A DNA stretch of 64,000 nt, taken from positions 28,056,986 to 28,120,985 of the forward strand of contig CM073905.1 in assembly GCA_037176705.1 (NCBI GenBank). Direction: 5' to 3'. The position numbers and the translations under genes were made by a program. The notes below the pieces were generated by a model. That model was not told the DNA's origin. It saw only the letters and a program-made list of their open reading frames with translations, and searched no databases. The stretch comes from Molossus alvarezi (Eukaryota > Chordata > Mammalia > Chiroptera > Molossidae). Positions 20,460-31,885 of this stretch are shown piece by piece. Numbering within the stretch: position 1 is the first letter of the stretch; each line of letters begins with the position of its first letter.

Positions 20460-20770
20460 TTCCCCGCCTGGCGGTGATCACCAGCTCCCGTTGTAATCAT
20501 TAAAACTATTAGAAGGAAACGTTCGCTTGAAGCAAATGTCAGGCGCCGAGCTGTGCTTTGTAAACGCTCACAATTAATGCCAATCAGGCCCGGAAAAAAG
20601 CCGGCCTGGAATCCTGTCTGTTTCGTCTCGTTTGTCAGCTGGTGCCGCTTCATGTTGCACATTTTCATACAATTGCTATAAACATAAAAGGGAAACTCCA
20701 CAGTGTTCCCGGGCGCCCGGATGGTGTGCGCCGACTTAATTACTTGGTATTCCGCTGTTCACTTGGCTGC
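20460..20770. other. Repeat-free block, candidate conserved enhancer
   Basis: GTAATCATTAAAACTATTAG, CACAATTAATGCCAATCAGG, TACAATTGCTATAAACATAA and CTTAATTACTTGGTATTCC lie in one 300-base block with CpG-containing segments. Many homeodomain and FOX-like cores and no repeat signature suggest a regulatory element. Confidence 0.4.
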
Positions 20771-21674
20771 CCTGAGCGGGTGGGAGGGAGAGAGGGAGAC
20801 TTTGTGTGGCAGGATACGGTTCTCCTGGGGGTCAGCCAGGGAGAGGGGTCAGGCTCTAGGCCTGAGTGTCCTGCCTCGCCCACCCTGGGCCATGGAGCCC
20901 ACGGAGCCAAGGATGTCTGTGAAATAAGAACTGCTAAAATGTTTGCAAAATCCTTGAGGAGAAAAGGGGATCACAGTCCATTAGACTTGGCTTCAGATTC
21001 CTAGTCCATCTCCTAGAACGATCCACCAGGCTTATTGCACACCAGGCACCATGCCACTTGCCAGCTGGGCCTCAGTTTCCTTATCTGTGAGTTGGGAATA
21101 ATAGCCCAGTGGTCAGGATTTCAAGCTAGCTGGGGCTGGGCTCTGGGCTGAGGGCACCAAGCAGGCCTTTTCTCCTTTGGCTGTTGCACAGACTTCGAGG
21201 ATCGACAGGGAGGTTGAGGCCTGGAGTCCCGCTGCTGCAGGTGGGAGAGCTGGGATTCGACCTGGGTTCCTGGACTCCAGAGCCCACAACCATTGTGCCA
21301 CCCTGCTGTGCCCTCCCTTCCAGGTGGGGTAGCCACAGGGTTGGAAGGAGATGAGGGAGCTAAAAGTCACAGCACACAGTAGGTATTCCATGGACAGTAG
21401 CTGCTGTCATCCTGCTGCCAGCAGACAGACCGGGGCACTGGGGGGCTCAGGCCGTGGCCTGGGGGCAGCACCAACACACATGGACTTTGCCGGATGGAAT
21501 GTGGAGGGGTCTCCAAGGGGTGCCATTCCCCCTCCCTCCCCAGGGGGCTGAGCCCCCCAGGTTTCAGGGTAGGGCTAAGGAGGGAGAGGCTGAGAGCATG
21601 CCTGGCCAAACCCTCGGACATTCCTGCCTGCCACCCCTCCCCCAGGTGCCTCTAATCTGGCTCCGAGGTGCTGG

Positions 21675-21835
21675 GTGCTGACTGTATGTCAAGCCTCACG
21701 TCACTTAACTGAACCCTCAACATCCCAGAAAGTTGGGCATGTTATCATTGTCTCCATTGTACAGATGAGAAAACCAAGGTCCAAACTGACCTGAGGTTGC
21801 ACAGCTAGGAGGAGGGGAAGCTGAAGTCAGATTTA
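21675..21835 (-). repeat. MIR SINE
   Basis: GACTGTATGTCAAGCCTCA, ATTGTACAGATGAGAAAACC and TGAGGTTGCACAGCTAGG are clear reversed MIR. Confidence 0.75.
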
Positions 21836-22324
21836 TGGCCAGGTCATCCCCCTGAAGTCTTTCTCATGCCTTCCCAGCCCCTTCCCCATCGTGACCTGGG
21901 TGTGGCCTTGCCATACACCACGAACCCTCCCCAGGACCCTTGTGAGCTCGGGCTCTCCAGGGACTGGTCTTCTAAGGCCAGGCTGGCTCTGCAGGGACAC
22001 ACCAGTCTTTGTGTAGGCCTGGGCCAGGCGGGGCAGCCATCAGGGTGGGGAGAGGGCGGGGCAGCCAAGCAGCCTGGGATAAATGCTCAGAGCCTAGAAT
22101 AGAGGCCCCTTTGTGTGGGGCTCAGTGGGGGAAGGGGTGCTGCCAGCTGCCACCCTGTGTGACCAGGGAGGTCTGAGCCCTCCACAGAGGTCTGCTGCCA
22201 CCTCCAGGGGACTGGCCAGGAGCTTGTCATCTCCCCTGACGCTTCCTTTCACTATTATTTGTCTTCCTCTCATTTCCTGGGGACCGCGGGCTCCTATGGA
22301 GCCATTGGCAGCCATTCCCCGGGT

Positions 22325-22490
22325 TTGTTGTGGGCCTACTGTGTGCTGCCACTGGGCTGGACACTCCACAGTCCTGCAGGTAAAGGGCAGTAGTCCCATG
22401 TGATAGATGAAGACCTGAAGCTCAGAGAGGACAGGTGACTCACATACTCCCACAGCTGGGCGTGGGTCCAAGATCTGTGCCTTGCTGGTC
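22325..22490 (-). repeat. MIR SINE fragment
   Basis: GTTGTGGGCCTACTGTGTGC, GAAGACCTGAAGCTCAGAG and 'ctgggcgtgggtccaagatc' fit a diverged reversed MIR. Confidence 0.55.
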
Positions 22491-23859
22491 TGGAGGTCCC
22501 AGGACCCAGGGCTGCAACTTGAGATGCCCACCTCATTGCCTGGATGGCCACAAGAAGGCTGCTGGCTGTCTCTGCTCCCTGGCTGGGCCCCAGGTGTCCA
22601 TTCCATCCCTCTGTCCGGGTCAGGCTCTAGGCTGGTGGCTGTAGCTTTAGTGGGGACCAAGCACAGGACCCTGTTGTGGGCTGCCCTACCCATGAAACCT
22701 TCTCTGAACCTCGATCTTCTTGGCTTCAAAAGGGAATGAAAAAGAATCCAGCACTGGGGGACGTGCCGGGGCGCAGATGGAGCCCTGAGCTCAGTGTCTG
22801 CTATACACGTTCAGGCTGCACAAGCATGGCCCGGGTTTCCAGCATCCCTACTGTGTCCTGCGAGAACTAAGAGGACAAGCTGAGGCAGTAGGTGGGTGAC
22901 GGGTGCGGGGGTAACTCTTAGAAGCATAGGCATGTGGCAGGGGTTGTTGCATTGGCTCCCTGCTGCAGCCCCATTTTACAGGTCAGCAGACTGAGGCTCA
23001 GGTAACTGAAGTGACTGGTCAAGGGTCTCCAGGGTCCCAAGGAGCCAGGAACAAGGAGAGGTAGCTTCCCAGAAGGCCCTACCCCTAGCCCACTGGGCAG
23101 CTGTCCACTACAGACACTGACCAAGTCCCTTTGTGAGCCCAGCTCTGTGGGAGGCCCAGAGCCACCCCAGGAAGCCCCAAAGCTGCTTGGTTCCCACAGC
23201 ATTTTCCACCCACCTGGGACCAGCTCACATTCAGCAGGCCGTCCCCTCCTCTGCGCATTTGCTCAGGCTGGGGCTTTCACTGCTGTGCCTCCGCTGTCCC
23301 CTCCCCAGGTCACCCATGCACGCACACATGCACCTTCTCTGCGGGGTGACTCCGACTTGCCTCTTCCCCAAATACCCTGTCTAGTGGAGGCTTGGAGTCC
23401 CCTCTCTGGGTCTTGGACCCTGCTCACCTCCACCAGAGCCCCAAGCCTTTTCATCTCCCTCCCAGCTCTTGTGTGTGGCGCATAGTAGGCCATCCGTGAG
23501 GTCTGAAACAGACGCAGGCACCTAGACCCCACCTAGCGGGAGAAGCAGGTACAAACAGATCATTGACAAAGCTGCATGTTTAGGAATGGGGTCAAGTGCA
23601 GGACACCCGAGGAGCAGGAAGCCCCACCCTAGTCACCCTGGTCTCCCTGCTCTGCAGAAGGGAATGAACACTCAAGCCCTACTCTGCTCCTGAAGACAGC
23701 GCGGCAAGGCGGGTGGACCGATGGGACAAGAGGCTCAGGAAGGCAGGTGCCGACTGGCTGAGGCCACACAGCTTCTGAGGGCGGAGGCTGTGCCCTTCTC
23801 CGGTGCCCCTGGGGCCAACCAGGCGGCCCAGTGAGCAGAGTGGCTGCCACAGCCTCGGC

Positions 23860-24020
23860 GGTTCCAGAGCTGCCACTTTTAGTTTGTTTTCCGGAGAAAC
23901 CCGACAATGGGAATTTAGGATTTTGTTTTTCTGGTCGTTTTAGTATTGGCAACCATGTCGCAATTAATTATTTATTTATTTATTTTCATTTACTGCAGCA
24001 AACGGGGCAAAGAAAAGACA
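23860..24020. other. Repeat-free AT-rich block, candidate conserved element
   Basis: CCACTTTTAGTTTGTTTTCC, TTTAGGATTTTGTTTTTC and a TTAT tandem (about 23966-23988) contrast with the GC-rich flanks. No repeat family is recognised apart from the simple tandem. Confidence 0.3.
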
Positions 24021-24229
24021 TTTGTGGGCGGGATTTGCACCCTTCACTGATGCGGTACCGTCTGGGTGGAGGGCCCGATGGGAGTCCTGGGATGTCTCAC
24101 CTTCTGCCTCCCAGGCCAGCAAGAGCCCCCAGAACCCAGAGGCAGCTCCACACACCCCTCAAGACACCCCCAGATGCCGCCTTCACCGCCAGAGGCAGGA
24201 GGCAGGGCCCGAGCCCCACGAGGGCTCCA

Positions 24230-24360
24230 CCCAAATAGCTATAATCAGCAGCCTCGCCAAGACTTCAGACTCACCCAATTATCCTGTGAGGGGAAAAAAA
24301 ACACAAAATGAAAACAAATTAACATGTTTGCATAGAAGCTGCTGCAGCAACACACAGCCG
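24230..24360. other. Repeat-free AT-rich block, candidate conserved element
   Basis: AATAGCTATAATCAGCAGCC, CACCCAATTATCCTGTGAGG and AATTAACATGTTTGCATAG contain homeodomain and octamer-like cores. Conservation is inferred only. Confidence 0.35.
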
Positions 24361-24589
24361 TGCGCACGCACATGCTGGCACGTGCCCCGAGAGGCTCAAG
24401 ATATCACTGCCACCCTCTGCAGGCCTGGCACCCACCTGCAGGACTGGGCTAGGTGTGCCAGGTTGTGCCCACTGCCCTGGGTCCAGTGTACACTAGGCCC
24501 TCCAACTAGATTGTCCGCAAACTTGACTGGGCCTTGTCTTAGTCCACCCGCTTTCAGGGTTTTTTGTTTGTTTGTTTAATTTAACAAAC

Positions 24590-24740
24590 ATAAAATTCAT
24601 TATGTGCCAAAATTCAGCCTCATTAATCTGAACCCCTTTCTTTAGATGGGAAACTGAAGCACAGAGAGGTTAGTTGACCTGCTCAAGGCCACACAGCTGA
24701 CAAGTGGAAGAGCTGGGGTTTGAACCCAGATGGGCCAACT
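24590..24740 (-). repeat. MIR SINE
   Basis: CTTTAGATGGGAAACTGAAG, CAAGGCCACACAGCTGACAA and GGGGTTTGAACCCAGATGGG fit reversed MIR. A short GTTT tandem precedes it. Confidence 0.7.
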
Positions 24741-24924
24741 TGAGTCCTGCAACTACACTGTGTCTGTGGCTCCCTCCTGTCTAGACGATGTGCCAAGACC
24801 TCAGCCTGGCCTTCAAGGCCCCTCCCAACCCTGGCTCCTCCAGCCTGTGTCCATTCTTCTCTTGCATACCTCCACCCTGCCCTGCATGCTCTCTCGCGCT
24901 GAGGGGCTATGATAGGTGGGTGGT

Positions 24925-25110
24925 CATGATCACGGAGTCAAATGGATGTGTGTTCAAATGCCTGATATACCAGTCCCTCACTGGATTGCCTTGGCAAGTG
25001 GCTGCCCCTCTGTGCCTCAGTTTCCCCTCCTAGAAGATCGGGATAATAATAGTCCCTACCTCTGGGAGTTTAGAAGTCAGCGCGTGAACCACGGTGAGGC
25101 ACTACCTCTG
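24925..25110 (+). repeat. MIR SINE
   Basis: CCTCTGTGCCTCAGTTTCCC, AGATCGGGATAATAATAGT and CCCTACCTCTGGGAGTTT are MIR core. Confidence 0.65.
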
Positions 25111-25599
25111 GTGGCTGTGCCTGGGGTGAGGTCCCTCCTGTGGGATGCCCTCACCCTCTGCACATGCTGTTCATTGGCCCTGAAAGACCTGATCCACCAG
25201 ACTCCCTGAGCCCCTGTTGGGTGCCCTTGGGTGCTATGTCAGGTGCTGCCTTTGCTCCGAGGAACATGTAGCCAAGGGGCTGATTCTCCCTCCTCCAAAA
25301 AGCTGCTCCTCCTGGGAGTGACCCCTCTTCTCTGGGCTTGTCCTTGGGAGTTGAAGCATAAACTGCTAGAAGGAGTTGGGTTTTAGTCCTTGGAACTCAA
25401 GGGTCCTCAGGCCAGGGCTGCAGATGACTCCCCAGTCCCTTCCCCCTATTCTGTGTGACCAACTGACAGATCCCTTCACCTCTCTGAGCCCCTTGCTGTC
25501 ATCTCTGGCCCATGATGGTGGCTGAGGGTGGCCATTGCTGACACAGTGGGCACCCAGTGGGCAGTGGATTTTAAGGAGCTAAGAGGGCAACAATGAGAG

Positions 25600-25805
25600 T
25601 AGCCACTGCCACCGAGTGACTGTACTCAATGTGAACATCCTCCGGCATAGTCCTCACCATGGCTGGGGAAGGTGTGGTTTCTAGTCCTGTTTTTCAGATG
25701 GAGAAACTGAGGCCCCAAAGGACTCAGTGACTTACTTAAGAGAGTCTTGCGGTTAAGTGGCAGAGCCAGGGTTGGAACACAGCAGTTCTGGGTGCTTAGC
25801 CATGG
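25600..25805 (-). repeat. MIR SINE
   Basis: TTTTTCAGATGGAGAAACTG, AGGCCCCAAAGGACTCAG and AAGTGGCAGAGCCAGGGTTG fit reversed MIR and end near GGGTGCTTAGCCATGGTG. Confidence 0.72.
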
Positions 25806-26704
25806 TGCTGTTTGGCCCTTTCTGGATGCTGCAGGTCAAAGGCTGAGGCAGGCATTGCGTCGAGGACCTGGAGAGTAAGGACCAGTAGCAGGATGCCATC
25901 CTGATGGTGGTGGTAGAGGGCTAACTTCATTGGCCTCAGGTCATCCCCTTTGGCATCCGCCTCTTGGTCTATGATCTGACCACTCAGGGCCAGGGTGGTC
26001 CCAATGCCCACCCCAGGAGTGGCCAGTCCTGTAGGATATTAGGTGCCCACTTGGCATCCCAGCCTTCCCTTGGCTTGGCCCTGCCCCAGGCTTGACAGGC
26101 CCACAGACCTGGCTCCACATCCAGACCCCAGCATGTGGCCTTGGACAAACCCTTGTCCTCTCTCAGCCTCTGGCCCCCTGCAGAACGGAAGCAGAGGAAA
26201 AACCCACACCTCTCAGGATGAGATCAAGGCTGAGATGTGGCGCCCAGCATGTGGTCGCTGCTAGATGGAGCAGCCTCCTGCGCAGACCTCCTAAGGGACC
26301 CTTCCTCCTCCAGAAGCTTCCCAGCCCTTGAGCTTCCAGGGCTCGGGGTGGCCTTGCCTTGCCTCTCAGACCCTACCCCACTGGCATGTGAGCCTAAGAG
26401 GAGGCTTTTTCCTACTTACTGCCAGCCCTGTCCTTCTGCCCACTCACCACTGTGTTGACGAACAGTCACTTGGTTCTCTGGGGCCCAGACGTTCCAGATG
26501 TGTGGAGAGGGTGTTCAGGTTGAGGTGGTAAACTGCAGTGAAAGGAGGGGAAGAGACCCCAAGGCTGATGACCAGTGAGCCCCGGGCCATGCAAGGAGCG
26601 GGTAAGAAAGAAAGGCCCCAGTGCACCCCTCTGTTCAGTGGGGTTTACTGAACATATGCTCTGTGCCTGGCCTTGGAGTAGAAAGAGACTAGAGATGGGT
26701 CTGT

Positions 26705-26825
26705 GAGAACCCAGCTGGGCCACCTTACTGCTGTGCCCCCCTCGGCAAGCTGCACAGCCTCTCTGGACCTAATCTCCTCAAACAGGGCTGTGGAGAGGGT
26801 CACAGTAAGATGACATTAAGTAGTA
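26705..26825 (+). repeat. MIR SINE fragment
   Basis: CACCTTACTGCTGTGCCCCC, CCTCTCTGGACCTAATCTCC and GGGCTGTGGAGAGGGTCACA match a diverged MIR. Confidence 0.55.
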
Positions 26826-27414
26826 GTTGGTTGAGGGCCTGGGAATTGCACTCAGAGGTTCAAACCCCGCCCCGCACCCCACTCCTTAGGGGTAAGGTAG
26901 GAGCCAGTTCCAGTGACTGTCTTGGAGCTGTGAATGGCAGGGGGCATGGCTCCCTCCTGCCCACCATTCTGAGGCTCAGAGAGCAAAAGGTAGGGGCTGG
27001 TGGTGTGCAAGAAGGAGGGAGATGTTTCCTTTTCCTCCCCCATTACAAAAGTAATATTCATCTTTTAGTATTTAGAAATGACAAGACTGACGCAGAAAAA
27101 TTCAACCATCACCCAACTGCCCAGAGCTGAGTCCTTGTTCTCATGATGGGGACATTCTTCCCAGGTGTCGGGCATTCAGGGAGTGTCTGATTTTGCCTTG
27201 CATAAATGACCACCCTGGTCAAGCAGGGCTCACGCGAGTGAATGGCTGCATGGACATGGCCGAGCCCAGGGCCTGCCCCCAAGGGCCTGCCTGTCCTCAG
27301 TCCCGCGCCCATCGGCATGTCCGGGCTGGAGCTTCTGGGAGCCACCTGCCTGCCCGCCTGCCCAGCAGCCCATTGTCTGGCATGTGGGGCTCCGAGCAGC
27401 CCTTGTTCTGCACA

Positions 27415-27580
27415 CATCTGATTCCGTCTTTTCCACATCAGATCATTTGTAACCGTCACCAGGCCATCGGGCCCGTCGCTGATTCAATCTCGGCTTTGTG
27501 CTGTCACAGCCGTTTTTCTGCACCGGGCTGATTTTGAAAAGAGGCCCATCTTCTGGGCTCACTTTTTATAACCGGGGGAG
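27415..27580. other. Repeat-free block, candidate conserved element
   Basis: ACATCAGATCATTTGTAACC, CGCTGATTCAATCTCGGC and CACTTTTTATAACCGGG form a compact block with several CpGs and no repeat signature. Confidence 0.3.
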
Positions 27581-27589
27581 GGGTGGGGA

Positions 27590-27660
27590 TCATTATGTAT
27601 ATGCATGTGTCTGTGTGTGTGTATGTCCCCCACACACGTGCATACACAGACACATTGGTC
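27590..27660. repeat. GT/CA low-complexity inverted repeat
   Basis: ATGTGTCTGTGTGTGTGTAT is followed across a C-rich centre by CATACACAGACACAT, so the two arms can pair over about 12 bases. It looks like a diverged GT microsatellite with its inverse complement. Confidence 0.5.
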
Positions 27661-27984
27661 TCTGCCTCTCGTCACCATGAGGTAGGGGGAAAAGGGCCCT
27701 GGGCTGCCACCTCTGTTCCCATCCTCTACCACCTGCCTACCCTGAGCACCTACCGTGTTCAAACACAGAGTGTGTGCAGCAGAGGAGATAGATGCTAACC
27801 ACTCATCAGTAAGATAATTTCACCGTGGTAATGACCATGAAGGAACTATAGTGGTGATCGGATAGTAGCCAGGGCAGAGGGTTGCTGACTTAGATGGGGT
27901 GATCAAGGAGGGCCTCTTGGAGGAGATGATGTTTAAGTTGAGGCATAAATCAGGAGGCAGAGTGGCACAGAGAGTGTTAGTGCT

Positions 27985-28464
27985 ACCCAGTCTGAACTGA
28001 GATGTCCTATAAGTGTAAAATCTCCCCCAGATTTCAATTTCAAGACTTAGAATGAAAAAAAAAAGATTGTAAAAAATATCATATTAGTACTTTTTTAATA
28101 TTGATTACATGTTGAAGTGATACTGTTTTGGATATACCGGGTTAAATAAAATAAATTATTAAACATAATTTCTCACCCTGGCCAGTTTGGCTCAGCAGTC
28201 GGCCCCTGGACCAGAGTCTCGGGTTCGATTCCAGTCAAGGGCACGTAACTCGGTTGCAGTTCGTCCCCGGCCCTGGTCAGGTCATGCAGGAGGCAGTCAG
28301 TTGATGTGTCTCTCTCACATTGATGTCCGCCCCCCCCCCCCCCCCCCCGGCTTCTTCCCACTCTATCTGATGATAAATGGAAAAATATCCTCGGGTGAGG
28401 ATTAAAAAATAATTTCTCTTATGGGTACTAGAAAATTTATTATATTTTTATTGGAGAGCATTGT
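27985..28464 (+). repeat. Old DNA-transposon fossil (hAT-like), split by a Ves SINE
   Basis: CAATTTCAAGACTTAGAATG, ATATTGATTACATGTTGAAG and TTGGATATACCGGGTTAAAT match a common mammalian fossil. The text resumes after the SINE as CTTATGGGTACTAGAAAATT and TATTTTTATTGGAGAGC. I recognise the text but am not certain of the RepBase name. Confidence 0.6.
28175..28408 (+). mobile_element. Ves SINE with expanded poly-C
   Basis: The A box (TTTGGCTCAGCAG), B box (GGGTTCGATTCC), CTCACATTGATG middle and tail ATCCTCGGGTGAGGATTAAA are present. The target-site duplication ATAATTTCTC is at 28165-28174 and 28409-28418. An uninterrupted run of about 20 C (near 28329-28349) replaces part of the CT-rich region. 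It is inserted in an older DNA element. Confidence 0.92.
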
Positions 28465-29056
28465 TGTAGAATATTTGGGTAGAGATAAAACTGCAGATGC
28501 AAAGGTCCTGGGGTATGACCAAAGTTGGCCTGTTAGAGGACCAGAAGAAAAGCCGTGCAGCCGAGCAGGGTGATCAGAGAGGGACGGCGCGGGGAGGGAG
28601 TGGGGTAGAGGCTCCTGCAGAGGATATTGTTAGCAGTGCCATGGAAGTCAGTGGGAGAGTTTTGAGTGGACAAACGTCCCAGTTCACATGGGAAAGCTCA
28701 GCCTGGCCACTGCGGCGTGGGGAATGGTGTGTGGGTGTGGAAGCTGGGAGGTGATAAGGCATATGGTTGGAGCAGGGGTCTGTTGTAGAAAAGTTGCTGA
28801 CAAGACCTACTGAAGGGCTGGCTAGACAGGCTCTGCCCCCACCCCCTCAAAGCTCCCTGCTGCCCTTAGCTCCTGGATTTCAAAGGCTCTGGGCCTTCCT
28901 GCCCTCCTGTCGTCCTCCCCACCCATCTCCATCTTCACTGGCTGCAACTGCTCCAGGAGCAGCTGCTCCCTGTCATGTCTGTGAATTTACAACACACCCC
29001 AGCGTCTTCCTCTCCAGATGGTCAGTGGCTAAATCCCTTTTAAAAAGTTATTTAAG

Positions 29057-29281
29057 CCCGGCTCAGTGGATAGAGCATCATCTCATGGACTGAGAGGTCC
29101 CGGTTTGATTCCTGGGTAGGGCACATGCCTGGGTTACTGGCTCTATCCCCAACCCCCATCCCCACCCAGTAGGGGGTGCAGGAGGCAGAGGATTGATGTT
29201 TCTCTGTCACATCCGATGATTCTAAACTCTCTTCCTCTTTCTCTAAAAAATCAATAAAAACATTGAAATAAATAAATAAAT
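29057..29281 (+). mobile_element. Ves SINE (type with AATCAATAAA tail)
   Basis: CCCGGCTCAGTGGATAGAGC, CCCGGTTTGATTCCTGGG and AAAAAATCAATAAAAAC identify it. The 14-bp target-site duplication AAAAGTTATTTAAG / AAAAGTTGTTTAAG is at 29043-29056 and 29282-29295 with one mismatch. It carries a CTCF-like core, CCAGTAGGGGGTGC, at 29166-29179. Confidence 0.9.
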
Positions 29282-29904
29282 AAAAGTTGTTTAAGTGATG
29301 CATGTTCACCATAGAGAAATTAGAAATACAGAGAAGCACAAAGAAGAAAAATCAAACATCTCACAGATAAAGTCACACAGCCAAGCTTTGGCAGACCTGG
29401 GGTTGGAACCCAGGTAGTCTGGTCCCCATACCTCAGGGTGCCTTGTGTCCAGATGGCAGGAGGGAGCTCCTCTGTCAGAAAAGGGGTTAGAGACAGTGCA
29501 CCCCTGAGCCTAGCACTCAGCAAAGAGCAGAAGCTGGAGACTTGGCCCACATATAAGTGGTTTTGGCTCTGGGGTTCATACATTTTTGGTGCTGCTGCTG
29601 GGCTGGGGTGCCCTATTCTGTTTTCCCACCCCTACCCCAAGGCTCCACTGGTTTCTGCCCCAGCCTGACTCCCTTCCTTACCCTCCAAACATCTGTTGAA
29701 CCTTGGCCTCAGGCTAGAAGTCCAGACCAGCATTCACCAGCCACTTTTATTCCCTCCCACCCCCACCTCAGCACTCCTGGCCATTCCTACCTGGCACAGT
29801 CTCCTTCCCCTCCCCCTCTCCTCTTGTGGTCTATTCCTTAGGCCCACCTCTTCTACTGGGCTCTCCTGTCTCTTCCACCAAGCTGGCCTGTGGCCCTTCC
29901 TCCT

Positions 29905-30062
29905 CAGGCCTCTGTTTCCTCATGGGTACAGCAACCATAGTAATTGTCTCTCTCTCCTGGGTGTGGGGTGGGTTAAGTCAGGTGATGTCTGTAAAGTGCT
30001 GAGCCCATGGGGAGCACTAAAAATAAAAACTAGCTCTTATTATTGCTCTGATTATTAGATTT
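29905..30062 (+). repeat. MIR SINE fragment
   Basis: CTCTGTTTCCTCATGGGTAC, GTAAAGTGCTGAGCCCATGG and AGCTCTTATTATTGCTC fit MIR core and 3' end. Confidence 0.55.
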
Positions 30063-30869
30063 TCTCCTTATCCATTGCTGACTTAACCCTGAACTGTAGG
30101 TACAGGAACCTGGAGTAGGGAGGGAGGGGGAATAGGAGAGAGGATGGCTGGGAGCACCCAGCCCCTCCCAGCTTCATGGGGGGTCTTACCTTTGCCCTTT
30201 ATCCTGTTATCAGGATTACCTAGTAACTCCCACTGTCTTTTTGGCCTCCAGTTATATGTTGTTCCTCCAGGAAGGTTCTATGCCCTCCTCCAAAAATACT
30301 GGGTCAAGGCCTTTCTGCTGCGCTTCCGCAGCCCGTTGTAGCATCTAGCTAGCACTGATGACATTTGGCACTGACTCCCAGCTTCACACAAGCCCCTTTG
30401 CTGGAAGGTGAGCTGGAGACTCGATCGCACTTGTGATTAAAGAACCAAGGCCTGACCTAGGAGAGGTGAGGCCTTGAATGACTTGTACAATTGGCCCCGC
30501 CCCAACCTTTCCACCTTGGAGGTGGAAGCTGGGGTAGGGTATGAGATTTGGTGGCTTTGGTCCCCTAGCTAGAGCTTCCTAAAGGCTCATTTGCATGAGA
30601 ATGAGCCCCCCCATTCACTCCCTAGGTGCTGCCCCTCAGGGGGTCTGTTGCCAGTGGCAACAATTGCCCCCTCACCCTATCACTGGAGGGGGCAACTTTT
30701 GAGTCTCATATGAGCCCCCACCCCACCCACCCATCCACCTAGCACCTTCTCTTAGCCCCTCCCTGCCCTGAACCAGCACTTGAACACGGGAAGTGGCTTG
30801 TCTCACCTTGAGGTTGGGGGTCCTTGCCCCTGTCCTCTCTGTTCTGGTGACTGCCTGGTCTGGCACAGA

Positions 30870-31035
30870 TGGAGTGTTGTCAGTTACTCACCAAGAATGT
30901 ACCCTCTCCAGCAGCTTGGGGCTGCTTCCAGTTCCCACACATACCAGTTTCTTTCACGCCTCCATACACTTGCCTGTTCCTGGGACTCCCTTCCCCTGCC
31001 TTCTTCTCTTGGCTATTTCTACCTACCTACCTGTA
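30870..31035 (+). repeat. L2 LINE fragment (tentative)
   Basis: CACTTGCCTGTTCCTGGGAC and TCCCTTCCCCTGCCTTC resemble the L2 3' region, which often reads 'tgttccctctgcctggaa'. A short CTAC tandem follows. Confidence 0.4.
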
Positions 31036-31039
31036 GATA

Positions 31040-31260
31040 ATGATAAACCTTAATAATGGCTACCACTTAGGCAGTTACGACTATGAACCTGGCACATTAT
31101 TTGTACTAATTCATGGTAAGGAATTAACTCCTTTTAGACAAGGACACTGAGGCTCAGAGAGATGGAGGAATTTGTCCAAGGCTACAGAATTAAGGGACAA
31201 AGCTGGGGTTTAGTTAAGAGAAAAAGTTCAGGAATCTGGCTCCAAAGGCATCAGGGCTGT
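31040..31260 (-). repeat. MIR SINE
   Basis: TTAATAATGGCTACCACTTA, ACCTGGCACATTATTTGTAC, ACTGAGGCTCAGAGAGATGG and CAAGGCTACAGAATTAAG fit reversed MIR over most of its length. Confidence 0.78.
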
Positions 31261-31458
31261 GCTTTTGTCTTGACACCCCTAAGATAGGTAGAGTGGCCCC
31301 ATTATGGCCTGTTTTGCTGCCTTTTAATTGCCCCTCTCCCCGTCAGGGTCTGTCACTGCCTCAGCTTCTATCACAGGCCCCAGTGTACGGTAGCTGCTTA
31401 ATTTGTCATGTCCTCTCCAGAGGTTGGAGTGCTGCCCAGGGCGGATACATCACGGTTA

Positions 31459-31530
31459 GTTCCCATGGCGACTGACGTCACTACGCCCCAGGCTCGGCCC
31501 CGCCCCTTTCCCTAGGGCACGTTCGCTGAG
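31459..31530. promoter_or_regulatory. Composite RFX palindrome, CRE and GC boxes
   Basis: GTTCCCATGGCGAC (31459-31472) is close to the RFX palindrome GTTGCCATGGCAAC and abuts a perfect CRE, TGACGTCA (31473-31480), with no gap. CCCCGCCCC follows at about 31499-31508. The local CpG density is raised. It may be an enhancer or an alternative start within intron 1, though no exon or donor can be tied to it. Confidence 0.45.
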
Positions 31531-31739
31531 AGCTGGCCGTGGTGCTGAAGGGCCTGACCAACAGCCCACCTCCAGATGGCAGCCCTGTGTTCTGGGCCAG
31601 CCTCTTGCCCATCCTTCCTTCAGCAGCCGGTTTCCTGACGGCTTGCTGCTATACCCGGGCACTGGTCATAGCACCGTGAACCCATGGAGGAGGGATCAGG
31701 GAGAGCCTCACGGGGAACCCCATTCATTCGATCAATCAT

Positions 31740-31885
31740 CAGACGTTATCTAGCACCTTGTATGTCTCTGAAAAGACCTTGAGGAGCCTGGGTTTCAGCT
31801 GAAAGAGTAAAATTTCAAGGGGTAGGAACGTGGAAAAGACCTGCAAGCAGAAGGGATTGTGTGGGCAAAGGCCGGCAGTGTGGCA
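31740..31885 (+). repeat. Ancient interspersed repeat, internal fragment
   Basis: GGAACGTGGAAAAGACCTGC and GTGTGGGCAAAGGCCGGCAG resemble the 'gtgcaaaggccctgaggc' part of the recurring family. Confidence 0.4.

Noticed and set aside
22094..22729. 211-codon minus-strand frame in intron 1
   Set aside because: Mixed low-complexity composition, overlaps a MIR fragment and matches no family.
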